Source: Prochlorococcus sp. MIT 0701
GTDB taxonomy: Bacteria; Cyanobacteriota; Cyanobacteriia; PCC-6307; Cyanobiaceae
Direction of reading: 5' to 3'
Length of the DNA: 64,000 nucleotides
Assembly (NCBI RefSeq): GCF_000760295.1
Contig: NZ_JNBA01000027.1
Span: forward strand, 1 to 64,000
The notes beneath the pieces are model-generated. The model saw only the letters and a list, made by a program, of their open reading frames with translations. It searched no databases and was not told where the DNA came from. How positions within the stretch are numbered: the stretch's first letter is position 1; every line of letters begins with the position of its first letter. Of the stretch, positions 17,433-27,324 are shown one piece after another. The position numbers and the translations under genes are program-made.

Positions 17433-17514
17433 TGCCCACCGGGGGACTTGAACCCCCACGACCTAAGCCACTGGTACCTAAAACCAGCGCGTCTACCAAT
17501 TCCGCCAGATGGGC
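17433..17514 (-). tRNA. tRNA-Leu (anticodon UAG)
   Basis: An 82-nt class II tRNA on the minus strand. Acceptor GCCCATC pairs with GGTGGGC, the D loop has GGCGGAATTGGTAGACGC, the anticodon stem CTGGT/ACCAG holds loop TTTAGGT (UAG), the variable arm is GTGGCTTAGGTCGT, and the T arm is GGGGGTTCAAGTCCCCC. CCA is not encoded. Confidence 0.95.
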
Positions 17515-17559
17515 ACGTACTGAACTCTAAACACCACTCCAGAATGGGCCTACACCGTT

Positions 17560-20500
17560 GTGCCAAAGATGCTGGCCACCCTCCTCGGGGAGTTCTCTCT
17601 CCTGCTCGGCCTGGCAGTACTCCTGCTACCGCTGCTTGCCACTGAACTCAGTCGCCCCCGTGACGGGCTGTGGGGAGCTGTGGTGCTCATGCTGGGGCTG
17701 GGGCTGATCACCAGCAGCGACCGCTGGCAGGGGACCCCAATGCTGGCAGTGATCTGTGGCGCACTACTCGTGAGCAGGCTCGGGGTGGAAGTCGCCCAAA
17801 ACCGCTGGCAACAACTCAGTGCGGATGATCAGCAAGGGCTGATTTCTCGGGAGCGATGGACCACCAGCCTCAAGCAACTAGGAGCCTCTATCGCAAACCT
17901 GGGCAGCACCCTCAAGGGATTGATGGAACGGGTGCGGCCAAAAGCAAATGCAAGCAATAAGAAATGGGTGAGTCCTGAACCAACCGCCGACCAAGACTCA
18001 GCTTTGTCCAACGAGATCACATCAGCGGAGGGATCTGAACCCAGCCCTGAATCAGGGGAAAGCCCTGAGCCTCTTACCACTGATAGCTTCAAACAACTGT
18101 TGGCCTCACTGGCAAGCATCGGTGACAGGCTCAACGGGTTGATCGAACGGGTGCAGCCAAAACCAAACGCAAGCAATAAGAAATGGGTGCGGCCTGAACC
18201 AAACGCAGTCCAAAACTCAGCACCAGCTATTGAGCAACAGCCATCTACAAACCAACCTTCATCAGCAAATCAACAAGCCGCCAACATTCCCCCAGCGGTG
18301 TCAACCGAGGCGACACCAGCCGATCAAGCAAAAACCAACTCTGAACTTAAAGAAAGTTCTACGGCTCAAGCCAATACCAGCCTCAAGACATCGTTAGCCC
18401 CCAAGCAGACCGCTGAGCATCAATCAGAAGATCAGCAACCCGCTGAGAGCAAACAAACTGTTGACGTTGGCAGAACTGACTCCCCTAAAGACTCAACACA
18501 CCCTGAAGCAAAGGTTCAAGAACGCCAAGAGCAGAAAACAAGCCAGCAGCAGACTTCAAAGCCACAGCAAACTTTTGACCAACAGCCAACTGAAACTCAA
18601 CAGCCAACTGAAACTCAACAGCCATCTCAAACTCAACAGCCATCTCAAGCTCAACAGCCATCTCAAGCTCAACAGCCATCTCAAGCCCAACAGCCCAAAG
18701 ACATCCCCCAAGAGGCTCCCACCAAGGCCCCAACAGATAGCGAACCAGAAACAACTTCAGACACTGAAGACATTCAAGAGACTCCAGCGGTAAAAACTGA
18801 ATCGAAACAGCCTTCCATTGATAATCTCTCCTGCTGCAGTGACACCGTGACCCAGGAAAAACACCCGGATGGTGTTGCACGAACCTCCTACAAGGACACT
18901 CTCAACCTCTTGCAAACCAGCTTTGGCATGCGCGCCAATGCAAGCCAACGAGAACCAGAGTTACAAGAGTTCTGGAAGCAACAAGGCATTGATTTACAGC
19001 TTGGCCTGAACAATCAGGGCCAAAACTTCACCCTTCATGACGGGCCGCCCTACGCCAATGGAGCCCTGCATATGGGCCATGCCCTCAACAAGGTGCTGAA
19101 AGACATCATCAACAAGCATCAAATCCTGCGTGGCCGTCAAGTGCGTTTCGTGCCCGGTTGGGACTGCCACGGCCTTCCGATCGAACTGAAGGTGTTGCAG
19201 AACCTCAATCAAGAGCAGCGCGAAGCACTCACACCACTGAAATTGCGCAAGAAAGCCGCAGCCTTTGCACGCAAGCAAGTGGACAGCCAAATGGCAGGCT
19301 TCCGCCGCTGGGGCGTCTGGGCCGACTGGGAGCATCCCTACCTAACGCTCCAGAAGGAATACGAAGCCGCCCAAATCCAAGTATTTGGCACGATGTTTCA
19401 AAAGGGATACATCTATCGGGGACTCAAGCCGGTGCACTGGAGTCCCAGCTCCCGTACAGCCCTTGCTGAAGCGGAGTTGGAATATCCAGACGGTCACACC
19501 AGTCCAAGTGTCTACGCTGCTTTTCCAGCAGCGAAACTGCCCGAGAGCTTGCGCACATCTCTTAGCAATCAGGGCCTGGAGCTACCGAATAACGGCCTCG
19601 AACTCGGCCAGGCTCTTCAAATTGCAATCTGGACCACCACCCCCTGGACTCTTCCCGCCAACCTTGCGGTTTCGGTCAACGAGAAACTCGACTACTCCTT
19701 TGCAGTTGACAACCAAGGTCGACTACTACTAGTGGCCGCTGAATTGTTGCCATCGTTACGCGACACCCTCGCGCTGGAACTCACAGCTCGCGCCACTGTC
19801 AAGGGAGCCCTTCTTGCAGGTCTTATCTACAAACACCCACTACTGGATCGAGACAGTCCGATCGTGATCGGTGGTGAATACATCACCACCGAATCGGGAA
19901 CTGGTCTTGTGCACACGGCCCCAGGCCATGGTGTCGACGACTTCAATACAGGCCAAAAGAACGACCTGGGCATGCTCTGCCCAGTAGACGAAAGCGGAAC
20001 AATGACAAGTGAGGCGGGTCCATTCGCTGGTCTCAACGTGCTCAAAGACGCCAACCCCACCATCATTGCGGCACTTGAGGAAAGAGGTGCTCTGCTGAAG
20101 CACGAACCCTATGCCCACCGCTACCCCTATGACTGGCGAACAAAGAAACCCACCATTTTTCGCGCCACAGAGCAATGGTTTGCCTCTGTCGAAGGCTTCC
20201 GCAATGAAGCATTGACAGCCATCAACAGCGTGGAGTGGCTACCAGCCTCGGGCCGCAATCGCATTGAAGCGATGGTGCGAGAACGGGGCGACTGGTGTAT
20301 TTCCAGGCAGCGCACTTGGGGCGTACCGATTCCAGTGTTCTACGAGCGAGAAGGCAATGAGGTGCTGTTGAACGACGAGACCCTTGCTCATATCAAGGCC
20401 CTGATCACAGAACATGGTGCCGACGTGTGGTGGGAACGCAACGAAGTCGAGCTATTGCCACCGGCCTATGCCGCAGAAGCTGAACGATGGCGCAAAGGAA

Positions 20501-21753
20501 CCGACACGATGGACGTATGGTTTGACTCGGGGTCAAGTTGGGCGGCTGTTGCCAGTCAACAAGATGGCCTCACCTACCCTGCCGAGCTGTACCTAGAAGG
20601 CTCTGACCAACACAGGGGCTGGTTTCAGTCTTCTTTGCTGACCTCCGTAGCCATCAACAGCCAAGCTCCCTATCGGCAGGTGCTCACCCATGGCTTCGCC
20701 CTCGATGAGAAGGGGCGAAAAATGAGCAAATCGCTAGGAAATGTCGTCGATCCAGCGGTGATTATCGACGGTGGCAAAAACCAGAAACAAGAACCTCCCT
20801 ACGGCGCCGACGTTCTGCGCCTATGGGTGAGCTCTGTGGATTACTCCGCCGATGTTCCGATCGGAGCCAGCATTCTGCGTCAACTCGCAGATGTGTATCG
20901 CAAGGTGCGTAACACGTCCCGCTATCTGCTCGGAAACCTGCACGACTTCGATCCCGAGCGCGATGCGATTCCCGTGCCAGAGCTACCCCTACTCGATCGC
21001 TGGATGCTGCAACGCACAGCTGAGGTCATGGATGAGATCTCAACGGCCTTTGATCGCTACGAGTTCTATCGCTTCTTCCAGTTACTCCAGAGCTACTGCG
21101 TGGTCGACCTATCGAACTTCTACCTCGATATTGCCAAGGACCGGCTCTATGTGAGCTCACCATCCGAGCGTCGCCGACGCAGCTGTCAAACGGTGATGGC
21201 TCTCATCATTGAGCGTCTAGCTGGCGCCATTTCCCCGGTGCTATGTCATATGGCCGAAGACATCTGGCAGAACCTGCCCTACTCAGTAGCTGAAGACTCT
21301 GTCTTTCGTAGGGGATGGCCCACGGTCCCAGAGACCTGGCGAGACCCCTCAATGATGGCGCCAATGCACCAGCTACGTGAACTGCGCAGCGCCGTGAACC
21401 GCGTTCTAGAAGACTGCCGAAGTCAACAGGAGCTGGGTGCGGCACTTGAAGCAGCTGTCCGATTGGAAGCACACAGCGAAGCGCTCCAGGAAGCACTCGA
21501 CTGGCTCAGGCAACAAGGAGATCCCGATGTGGATGGATTGCGCGACTGGTTGCTGGTGTCTCACTTACAACTAGGTGGTGAACCATGGGCAGAAGTACTA
21601 GCAAGTCAGGACAACACCTTGGCGACGATCGAGGTTGCCAGGGCTCGCGGTAGCAAATGCGAACGTTGTTGGCACTACGAAACTGATGTCGGCCAGCACA
21701 CGACACATCCCACACTTTGCGGTCGCTGCGTGGGCGTGCTCGAACATCAATAA
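17560..21753 (+). CDS. ileS: Isoleucyl-tRNA synthetase with N-terminal membrane domain and Q/P-rich linker (apparent fusion)
   Basis: One uninterrupted frame of 1397 codons. Residues 1-80 hold two to three hydrophobic helices ([47 protein letters not shown]) and resemble Ycf66-like proteins. Residues about 105-230 contain two similar 50-residue repeats, each with [12 protein letters not shown]-rich linker runs to about 425. The catalytic IleRS follows, with HMGH near 504, KMSKS near 1054, and a C-terminal zinc site CERCWHYE...CGRC. A GTG at 18847 would give a normal 968-residue IleRS on its own, so independent internal initiation is possible. No in-frame stop separates the two parts. Confidence 0.9.
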   Translation: MPKMLATLLGEFSLLLGLAVLLLPLLATELSRPRDGLWGAVVLMLGLGLITSSDRWQGTPMLAVICGALLVSRLGVEVAQNRWQQLSADDQQGLISRERWTTSLKQLGASIANLGSTLKGLMERVRPKANASNKKWVSPEPTADQDSALSNEITSAEGSEPSPESGESPEPLTTDSFKQLLASLASIGDRLNGLIERVQPKPNASNKKWVRPEPNAVQNSAPAIEQQPSTNQPSSANQQAANIPPAVSTEATPADQAKTNSELKESSTAQANTSLKTSLAPKQTAEHQSEDQQPAESKQTVDVGRTDSPKDSTHPEAKVQERQEQKTSQQQTSKPQQTFDQQPTETQQPTETQQPSQTQQPSQAQQPSQAQQPSQAQQPKDIPQEAPTKAPTDSEPETTSDTEDIQETPAVKTESKQPSIDNLSCCSDTVTQEKHPDGVARTSYKDTLNLLQTSFGMRANASQREPELQEFWKQQGIDLQLGLNNQGQNFTLHDGPPYANGALHMGHALNKVLKDIINKHQILRGRQVRFVPGWDCHGLPIELKVLQNLNQEQREALTPLKLRKKAAAFARKQVDSQMAGFRRWGVWADWEHPYLTLQKEYEAAQIQVFGTMFQKGYIYRGLKPVHWSPSSRTALAEAELEYPDGHTSPSVYAAFPAAKLPESLRTSLSNQGLELPNNGLELGQALQIAIWTTTPWTLPANLAVSVNEKLDYSFAVDNQGRLLLVAAELLPSLRDTLALELTARATVKGALLAGLIYKHPLLDRDSPIVIGGEYITTESGTGLVHTAPGHGVDDFNTGQKNDLGMLCPVDESGTMTSEAGPFAGLNVLKDANPTIIAALEERGALLKHEPYAHRYPYDWRTKKPTIFRATEQWFASVEGFRNEALTAINSVEWLPASGRNRIEAMVRERGDWCISRQRTWGVPIPVFYEREGNEVLLNDETLAHIKALITEHGADVWWERNEVELLPPAYAAEAERWRKGTDTMDVWFDSGSSWAAVASQQDGLTYPAELYLEGSDQHRGWFQSSLLTSVAINSQAPYRQVLTHGFALDEKGRKMSKSLGNVVDPAVIIDGGKNQKQEPPYGADVLRLWVSSVDYSADVPIGASILRQLADVYRKVRNTSRYLLGNLHDFDPERDAIPVPELPLLDRWMLQRTAEVMDEISTAFDRYEFYRFFQLLQSYCVVDLSNFYLDIAKDRLYVSSPSERRRRSCQTVMALIIERLAGAISPVLCHMAEDIWQNLPYSVAEDSVFRRGWPTVPETWRDPSMMAPMHQLRELRSAVNRVLEDCRSQQELGAALEAAVRLEAHSEALQEALDWLRQQGDPDVDGLRDWLLVSHLQLGGEPWAEVLASQDNTLATIEVARARGSKCERCWHYETDVGQHTTHPTLCGRCVGVLEHQ
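18580..18696 (+). repeat. 18-bp tandem repeats (about 6.5 copies) in the ileS linker
   Basis: Units CAACAGCCATCTCAAGCT or the variant CAACAGCCAACTGAAACT are repeated in register with the reading frame, giving QQPSQA or QQPTET hexapeptides. Because the unit is a multiple of three, copy number can change without frameshift. Confidence 0.92.
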
Positions 21754-22008
21754 AAGTGCTCTCCACGACATCTCACCATCCATCACAACCATGCCACCAC
21801 CAATGTCATCAGCACTGAGCCTCTGCGTCACTAGCGATATCCAGAGGCTTATCCAAGTCAATGCGGTGATGACATCAGCTCATCAGCAGCACAGTCGCAT
21901 CCAGAGCAGCAGTCATTGAACATTCTGCTTGAAAAGCAAAACTCAAAGCATCGAAAGGGAGCCGAATAATCATTCAATCGAGCAATGGATTCAATGATCA
22001 AGCCTCCA

Positions 22009-22230
22009 TCAAAAAGCTCCAGTGGCAGAATCCGGCAATGGGAGAGGGTCAACGTCAGGCAAACCAGATAGAAAAGATGTCTCTTCTTTGCTGGCCTGCT
22101 CTAAAAGGCCTGCATTCGAATTTGTATTAGCTTCTGCGGAAGGTGACGCACAGATAACCGCAGCAATACAAATTGCAGTAATAAGCGTAAAGAACTTGTC
22201 GGTAATCAGCTCGGCTTTGTCGAATGTCAT
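22009..22230 (-). CDS. Small putative secreted peptide
   Basis: A 73-residue product with a hydrophobic signal-like stretch (FFTLITAICIAAVICASPSA, likely cut after SAEA) and a short acidic mature part ending LPDVDPLPLPDSATGAF. AGGA sits three bases before the ATG. A perfect inverted repeat lies just upstream (22248-22264). No family recognised, but the signal peptide and Shine-Dalgarno support it. Confidence 0.5.
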   Translation of the reverse strand: MTFDKAELITDKFFTLITAICIAAVICASPSAEANTNSNAGLLEQASKEETSFLSGLPDVDPLPLPDSATGAF

Positions 22231-22247
22231 TGTCCTGATTTGATTGT

Positions 22248-22264
22248 GAGGACAACCTGTCCTC
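22248..22264. promoter_or_regulatory. Inverted repeat GAGGACA-N3-TGTCCTC
   Basis: A perfect 7-bp palindrome with a 3-bp spacer, 18-34 bp before the start of the 22009-22230 gene. Dimension and position fit a dimeric repressor or activator site, or a small leader hairpin; no known consensus is matched. Confidence 0.4.
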
Positions 22265-22367
22265 GATGCACATAGCTTCTCCGCAAGTTCTCTGTGTTGT
22301 GTTGACGCGCCGCAAGACCTGAGGTGATTTTGCTCACAGCTCCTCTATCGCATCAAAGGCAATAGGG

Positions 22368-23003
22368 TCAGAATTCACCAGCAACCCGACCCTGACGGGG
22401 AAGTCGCACCAGAAGCCACTGCAGCAAGCCCACGACATAAGCCACCAAGGCCACATAACCAATAAATGCGGCGACCGCTTCGGTCCACTGTCCACCGAAA
22501 ACGAAATCGAACAGTCGCTCCGCAACCCGATGCAACCCCTGCGGAGCCTCAAACCAGACGCGACAATTAGCTCCTGCAACGTCCTTCATGCAAGCAAGAC
22601 TGGTTGACGCCATAGCCGCCGCGATTAGACCGAATCCGCTCAGAGCCCAGCGCCAAATACGCACCGTTAATGGCAGAGGCCGCCAGGGGGGTAAATCGGC
22701 AAGCTCCTCATTAAGGTCCACCCAAAACCAAACTGAAGCCACCATCAACAAGGGGGCCAAGAAGGTCGTCAGATAACCAATAGGCCTTTGATCGGTCAGC
22801 AACAGCACGCTGATGGCTAACAAACTGGCAATCTTCCAATAGATGGTCAGTAAACGCACCATCGAAGCCTCCCGACGCACCGAAGCCCAGATCAACAAAA
22901 CAAATGGCAGGCCCAGCGCAAACATCGCCGCAAGGCGGTAGGTAAGCCAGACCAGAGTGCGATAGGGGAGTTCAGGCACTTGGGAGGTTCGTGAAGGCGT
23001 CAT
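22368..23003 (-). CDS. DUF3177 family integral membrane protein
   Basis: A 211-residue membrane protein from the ATG at 23003; the frame is open to 23213, but that extension overlaps the divergent FIST gene and has no membrane character. It begins VPELPYRTLVWLTYRLAAMF and has about five helices (LPFVLLIWA, IASLLAISVLLLT, FLAPLLMVASVWFWV, WALSGFGLIAAAM, AAFIGYVALVAYVVG). The order fits the cyanobacterial DUF3177 family of unknown function. Confidence 0.75.
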   Translation of the reverse strand: MTPSRTSQVPELPYRTLVWLTYRLAAMFALGLPFVLLIWASVRREASMVRLLTIYWKIASLLAISVLLLTDQRPIGYLTTFLAPLLMVASVWFWVDLNEELADLPPWRPLPLTVRIWRWALSGFGLIAAAMASTSLACMKDVAGANCRVWFEAPQGLHRVAERLFDFVFGGQWTEAVAAFIGYVALVAYVVGLLQWLLVRLPRQGRVAGEF

Positions 23004-23049
23004 TATCAATGCTGGCCTGAGTTCCGTCAGTGTTGTTAGGGTCCAATTC

Positions 23050-24333
23050 ATGGAGCCCTTCTCTCCGCTCAATTGGTTCAGACGCCGCTCATCCCAGGCG
23101 AGCTGCCGAACGGCATTGTCCAGCCAACCTTCCCTTGAGGCTGCGGTCAACGAGGTGGCAGCAGCCCTGGCGGGGGGCACCTCGGCCGATCTAGCACTCG
23201 TCTTTGCCTCCACCCACTACGCCAGCGATCTACCGCGATTGCTGCCTTTATTGCAGCGTCGACTGAAAGCAACGCACTGGTTGGGGTGTGCTGGTGGAGG
23301 CGTGATTGGCACCACAGCCAAAGGGAATGCCTCAGAACTCGAAAAAGAACCTGCTCTCAGCATCACCATGCTGCAGCTGCCAGGAGCCATTCTCAAGCCC
23401 TTCTGCCTTGAAACCCAGTCATTACCAGACCTAGATGGACCAGCTCAGCACTGGCAAGAATGGGTTGGCTCTGATCCTTTCAATACCCGCAGCATGCTGC
23501 TGCTTGTGGATCCCAGCTCATCCTCAATCAATGATCTCATTAGCGGCCTGGATTACGCCTACCCAACCACCACCAAACTCGGTGGCATTGCCGGCCCTCA
23601 TAATGCCCCTCATGGCTCCCTGTTCTTTGACGACCGCGTCGTCATGGGCGCCGTTGGCTGCAGCTTTGGGGGCGACTGGAATCTGGAAGTCGTTGTCGCA
23701 CAGGGTTGCAAACCGATTGGGCCTGTGTTCGCGATTGAACAGGTGCAAAAAAATATTCTTTTGGAACTCAGTCACGAAAACCAGCGAGACAGTCCGATGG
23801 CCTGCCTACAGCGAGTGCTAGATGATCTCTCAGAAGAAGAACGAGAGATGGTTCGGCATTCACTTTTTTTGGGAATAGAACGACGCGATCTGGTGTTAGC
23901 AGGAACCGGAGCCCCTCAGCCTCAAGGAGCTTTTTTGGTGAGGAACCTGATCGGAGTAGATCCCAAGAATGGTGCCGTTGCCGTCGCCGAGCAAATAAGA
24001 GCTGGCCAGAACGTTCAATTTCAGCTGCGGGAAGCTGAGGCCTCACGGCAGGAATCTGAGCAACTGCTCGGTGCCGCAAGAGAGCGCAATACCAGCCCCC
24101 CTCTATTCGGCCTATTAATGGCTTGCCTCGGGCGAGGACATGGCCTCTACGGCGTACCCAATGGTGATGTACACATCGCACGCAAACTGATGGCAGAACT
24201 ACCTATAGCTGGGGTGTTCTGCAACGGTGAAATCGGCCCTGCCGGAGGCGCTACCCACATTCACGGTTACACGGCTTGCTGGGGTCTGCTTAGGCATGAC
24301 CCCTCTGCCTCGGAACCAACCCAATCGTTCTAA
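23050..24333 (+). CDS. FIST domain protein
   Basis: A 427-residue soluble protein with the FIST N domain ([48 protein letters not shown]) followed by the FIST C domain ending [12 protein letters not shown] and ETxxF-like [33 protein letters not shown] domains are proposed small-ligand sensory modules, often linked to amino-acid sensing; no output domain is attached. It is divergent from DUF3177 and ends 2 bp before trmB. Confidence 0.85.
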   Translation: MEPFSPLNWFRRRSSQASCRTALSSQPSLEAAVNEVAAALAGGTSADLALVFASTHYASDLPRLLPLLQRRLKATHWLGCAGGGVIGTTAKGNASELEKEPALSITMLQLPGAILKPFCLETQSLPDLDGPAQHWQEWVGSDPFNTRSMLLLVDPSSSSINDLISGLDYAYPTTTKLGGIAGPHNAPHGSLFFDDRVVMGAVGCSFGGDWNLEVVVAQGCKPIGPVFAIEQVQKNILLELSHENQRDSPMACLQRVLDDLSEEEREMVRHSLFLGIERRDLVLAGTGAPQPQGAFLVRNLIGVDPKNGAVAVAEQIRAGQNVQFQLREAEASRQESEQLLGAARERNTSPPLFGLLMACLGRGHGLYGVPNGDVHIARKLMAELPIAGVFCNGEIGPAGGATHIHGYTACWGLLRHDPSASEPTQSF

Positions 24334-24335
24334 GT

Positions 24336-25046
24336 GTGCGCCAGCACGTCAATCCCCTCAGCCGTTTCTTCCAACTTCCCAGGCCGCTGCCAAGCCCGGA
24401 AGAAATGTTTAAGCAATCCAGCCGCCCTCTCCATCTCGACATCGGTTGTGCTCGAGGTGGCTTCCTGTTAGGCCTGGCTCCACTTCAACCAGAGTGGAAT
24501 CATGTGGGTGTTGAGATTCGCCACCCGCTTGTACTTTCAGCGGAAAGGGATCGACAAGAAAGCAAACTCGACAACCTCCGCTTCTTGTTCTGCAACGTCA
24601 ATGTGAGCCTTGAGCAATGGCTTGATGCCCTACCTAGAGATCAGCTGCAATGGGTGTCCATCCAGTTCCCAGACCCCTGGTTTAAACGTCGTCATCAGAA
24701 GCGCAGGGTGCTGCAACCCTCCCTGTTAATCGCCTTAGCAACAGCCCTGCAACCAGGCCGTGAACTCTTTATCCAGAGTGATGTGCTGTCTGTTATCGAA
24801 CCGATGGTGATGCTGATTGAACAAAGCAACTGTTTCGAGCGTCCTAGAGATGATTCCCAAGCCTGGCAAAGGACCAACCCACTGCCCGTGCCGACGGAGC
24901 GAGAACGTTACGTGCTCGATCAAGGCCTGCAGGTTTACCGCAGGCTCTACCAACGCAACGACCAACAAGCTCCTGAGCTGTCCAGCCTCGAAGCTTTATG
25001 GCAACAGGTCGATAATTCCAGTGAAGAAGAACATACCGACGGCTGA
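24336..25046 (+). CDS. trmB: tRNA (guanine-N7-)-methyltransferase
   Basis: A 236-residue SAM-dependent enzyme that methylates G46 of tRNA. The SAM loop [14 protein letters not shown], the VGVEIR acidic strand, and the substrate motif [17 protein letters not shown] are all present. The start is GTG at 24336, immediately after the FIST stop. Its TGA overlaps the ictB ATG by one base. Confidence 0.95.
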   Translation: MRQHVNPLSRFFQLPRPLPSPEEMFKQSSRPLHLDIGCARGGFLLGLAPLQPEWNHVGVEIRHPLVLSAERDRQESKLDNLRFLFCNVNVSLEQWLDALPRDQLQWVSIQFPDPWFKRRHQKRRVLQPSLLIALATALQPGRELFIQSDVLSVIEPMVMLIEQSNCFERPRDDSQAWQRTNPLPVPTERERYVLDQGLQVYRRLYQRNDQQAPELSSLEALWQQVDNSSEEEHTDG

Positions 25047-26365
25047 TGCCTAAGACTGCGGCCCCACAGCCCCTGCTACTGCGCTGGCAGGGACGCATTC
25101 CCTCCTCTGAGGCGATGCAAATGCGCCTGCAGTGGATTGCGGGGTTGCTGTTGATGATGCTCCTAGCAACCCTGCCCATGCTGACTCGAACCGGGCTTGG
25201 ACTAACAATCCTCGCGGCCGGAGCGTTATGGATCATCTGGGGCTGCGTGACACCAGCTGGTCGAATTGGAAGCATCAGTAGCTGGTTACTTGTGTTTCTC
25301 GCTATTGCATTGCTCGCCACAGGATTCTCACCCGTTCCATTGGCAGCTGCCAAAGGATTGATCAAACTAATCAGCTACCTGGGGGTGTACGCACTCATGC
25401 GACAGCTACTAGCCACCAGGAGCGACTGGTGGGATCGCCTGGTGGCTGCCCTACTAACCGGCGAACTGATCTCTTCTGTGATCGCAATCAGGCAGCTCTA
25501 TGCCCCCGCTGAGGAAATGGCCCACTGGGCAGATCCCAATTCAGTGGCTGCAGGGACAGTGCGAATTTATGGTCCGCTTGGTAATCCCAACCTGCTAGCC
25601 GGCTATCTCATACCCATCCTGCCGCTGGCCTTAGTAGCCCTACTCAGATGGCAAGGCTTGGGGGCAAAGCTTTACGCGATGGTCGCTCTAGGGCTTGGCA
25701 TCACAGCAACCCTATTCAGCTTCAGCCGTGGTGGATGGCTAGGCATGCTTTCCGCTCTAGCTGTGATTTTGGTGCTGCTGCTGTTGCGCAGTACCAGCCA
25801 CTGGCCTCTCGTCTGGCGTCGTCTGCTGCCCCTAATCGTGATTGTTTTGGGCACAGCCATGCTGGTGATAGCCGCAACCCAGATTGAGCCCATCCGCACC
25901 CGAATCACAAGCTTGATCGCAGGGCGAAATGACAGCTCTAACAACTTCCGCATCAACGTTTGGCTATCGAGCCTTGAAATGATTCAGGCACGCCCGTGGC
26001 TGGGGATTGGCCCTGGCAACGCTGCATTTAACAGTATCTATCCGCTCTTTCAACAGCCCAAATTCAACGCCCTAAGTGCCTACTCTGTTCCCCTGGAAAT
26101 CCTTGTCGAGACCGGACTACCTGGCCTCATTGCAAGTCTCGCTCTAGTAATCACCAGCATGCGCAAGGGCCTCGCTGGCCTCACCTCAAACAATCCGCTG
26201 GCCCTCCCCGCTCTAGCAAGCCTGGCCGCCATTGCTGGGCTTGCGGTGCATGGCATCACAGATACCATTTTTTTTCGACCTGAGGTTCAACTCGTGGGCT
26301 GGTTCTGCCTCGCCACACTGGCCCAAACACAGCCAGAACAAAAGCAACTCCAACAGACAGCGTGA
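25046..26365 (+). CDS. IctB family / O-antigen ligase-like membrane protein
   Basis: A 439-residue polytopic protein with about ten to twelve helices. The Wzy_C (O-antigen ligase) region is visible around LFSFSRGGWLGML and the RINVWLSSLEMIQARPWLGIGPGN motif. This is the cyanobacterial IctB branch, once proposed as a bicarbonate transporter; that role has been questioned and a glycan ligase function is equally compatible with the fold. It overlaps trmB by one base and the kinase-like gene by 4 bp (GTGA), forming one operon. Confidence 0.85.
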   Translation: MPKTAAPQPLLLRWQGRIPSSEAMQMRLQWIAGLLLMMLLATLPMLTRTGLGLTILAAGALWIIWGCVTPAGRIGSISSWLLVFLAIALLATGFSPVPLAAAKGLIKLISYLGVYALMRQLLATRSDWWDRLVAALLTGELISSVIAIRQLYAPAEEMAHWADPNSVAAGTVRIYGPLGNPNLLAGYLIPILPLALVALLRWQGLGAKLYAMVALGLGITATLFSFSRGGWLGMLSALAVILVLLLLRSTSHWPLVWRRLLPLIVIVLGTAMLVIAATQIEPIRTRITSLIAGRNDSSNNFRINVWLSSLEMIQARPWLGIGPGNAAFNSIYPLFQQPKFNALSAYSVPLEILVETGLPGLIASLALVITSMRKGLAGLTSNNPLALPALASLAAIAGLAVHGITDTIFFRPEVQLVGWFCLATLAQTQPEQKQLQQTA

Positions 26366-27324
26366 ACGGCCTTTTGCTTGCAGGCTTTGATGCAGGCCAA
26401 ACCCAAACCCGATGCCGCCTAAGCCGCTGGCATCAAAATCAGTGGTTGCCGATTGCAGAGGGCATCGGCAGCGGCGTTATTCACCTGCAGGCCTCTGACG
26501 GTGAAGAACGCTTTGAGAAAGCACTGCGAAGCAGCTTCAGCAAGGCTGTCGGCAATGCTGGATTGAGCTCTGAAAAAGCTCTGATCGCTGCAGCGGCCGT
26601 CGGAGCAAGCGGAATAGAACATGACACCCCACTGCAAGAGCAAGCGCAGCAATTGCTCGCGCGTTGTCTAAACATCCAATCAAACCAATGCCTAGCAACT
26701 GGGGATGAACGCACAGCCCTGCATGGGGCCTTCCCCCAAGACGCAGGCATTGTGCTGATCAGTGGCACCGGCATGATCTGCATCGGGCGAAACGATCAAG
26801 GGAAAGAACAACGCTGTGGTGGCTGGGGTTGGCTACTTGATGAGGGTGGCTCAGCTCAAAACCTCGGACAAAAGGGGCTACAGCTCAGCCTGCGCATGGC
26901 CGATGGCCGCATCCCCGATCGACCTCTGCGCGAAAAACTCTGGCGCGCTCTCAATTGCTCATCGGCAGCAGCTATCAAAGCCCTTGTTGTGCAGCCCAGT
27001 TTCGGTGCTGCCGGGTTTGCTCAACTCGCGCCACTCGTCGTTGCAGAAGCTCAGGTAGGCGATCAGGATGCCATTGCGATCCTTGAACAATCAGCCCACT
27101 GCATCGCCGAAGCGATCGCAGGCGTTGCCCAAAGCCTTGAGCTATCGGCTCCCAAGATCTGTGGCAACGGCGGAGCCTTTGAACATCTACAACCCTTTCG
27201 CGAGCTGATCGAGCAAGCCATTGCCAAGCGATTGCCTACTGCAAGCTGGATCAAAGGCCAGGGGGATGCCCTGGATGGTGCTCTGCAGCTTGCACTCCGC
27301 CAACTCAAACTCAACCCCGATTGA
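26362..27324 (+). CDS. BadF/BadG-type kinase, probable N-acetylglucosamine kinase
   Basis: A 320-residue ASKHA-fold ATPase. The phosphate-1 loop is AGFDAGQTQTRCRL, the middle phosphate loop is IVLISGTGMICIG, the substrate GGWGWLLDEGGSA stretch is as in GlcNAc kinases, and the adenosine motif is ICGNGGAFEHL. GlcNAc phosphorylation would salvage cell-wall amino sugar; the convergent neighbour is glmM, which supports an amino-sugar role. The start is GTG at 26362, coupled to ictB. Confidence 0.82.
   Translation: MNGLLLAGFDAGQTQTRCRLSRWHQNQWLPIAEGIGSGVIHLQASDGEERFEKALRSSFSKAVGNAGLSSEKALIAAAAVGASGIEHDTPLQEQAQQLLARCLNIQSNQCLATGDERTALHGAFPQDAGIVLISGTGMICIGRNDQGKEQRCGGWGWLLDEGGSAQNLGQKGLQLSLRMADGRIPDRPLREKLWRALNCSSAAAIKALVVQPSFGAAGFAQLAPLVVAEAQVGDQDAIAILEQSAHCIAEAIAGVAQSLELSAPKICGNGGAFEHLQPFRELIEQAIAKRLPTASWIKGQGDALDGALQLALRQLKLNPD

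Noticed and set aside
18485-18880. Minus-strand frame with repeated VELEMA units
   Set aside because: It is a shadow of the 18-bp repeats in the ileS linker.
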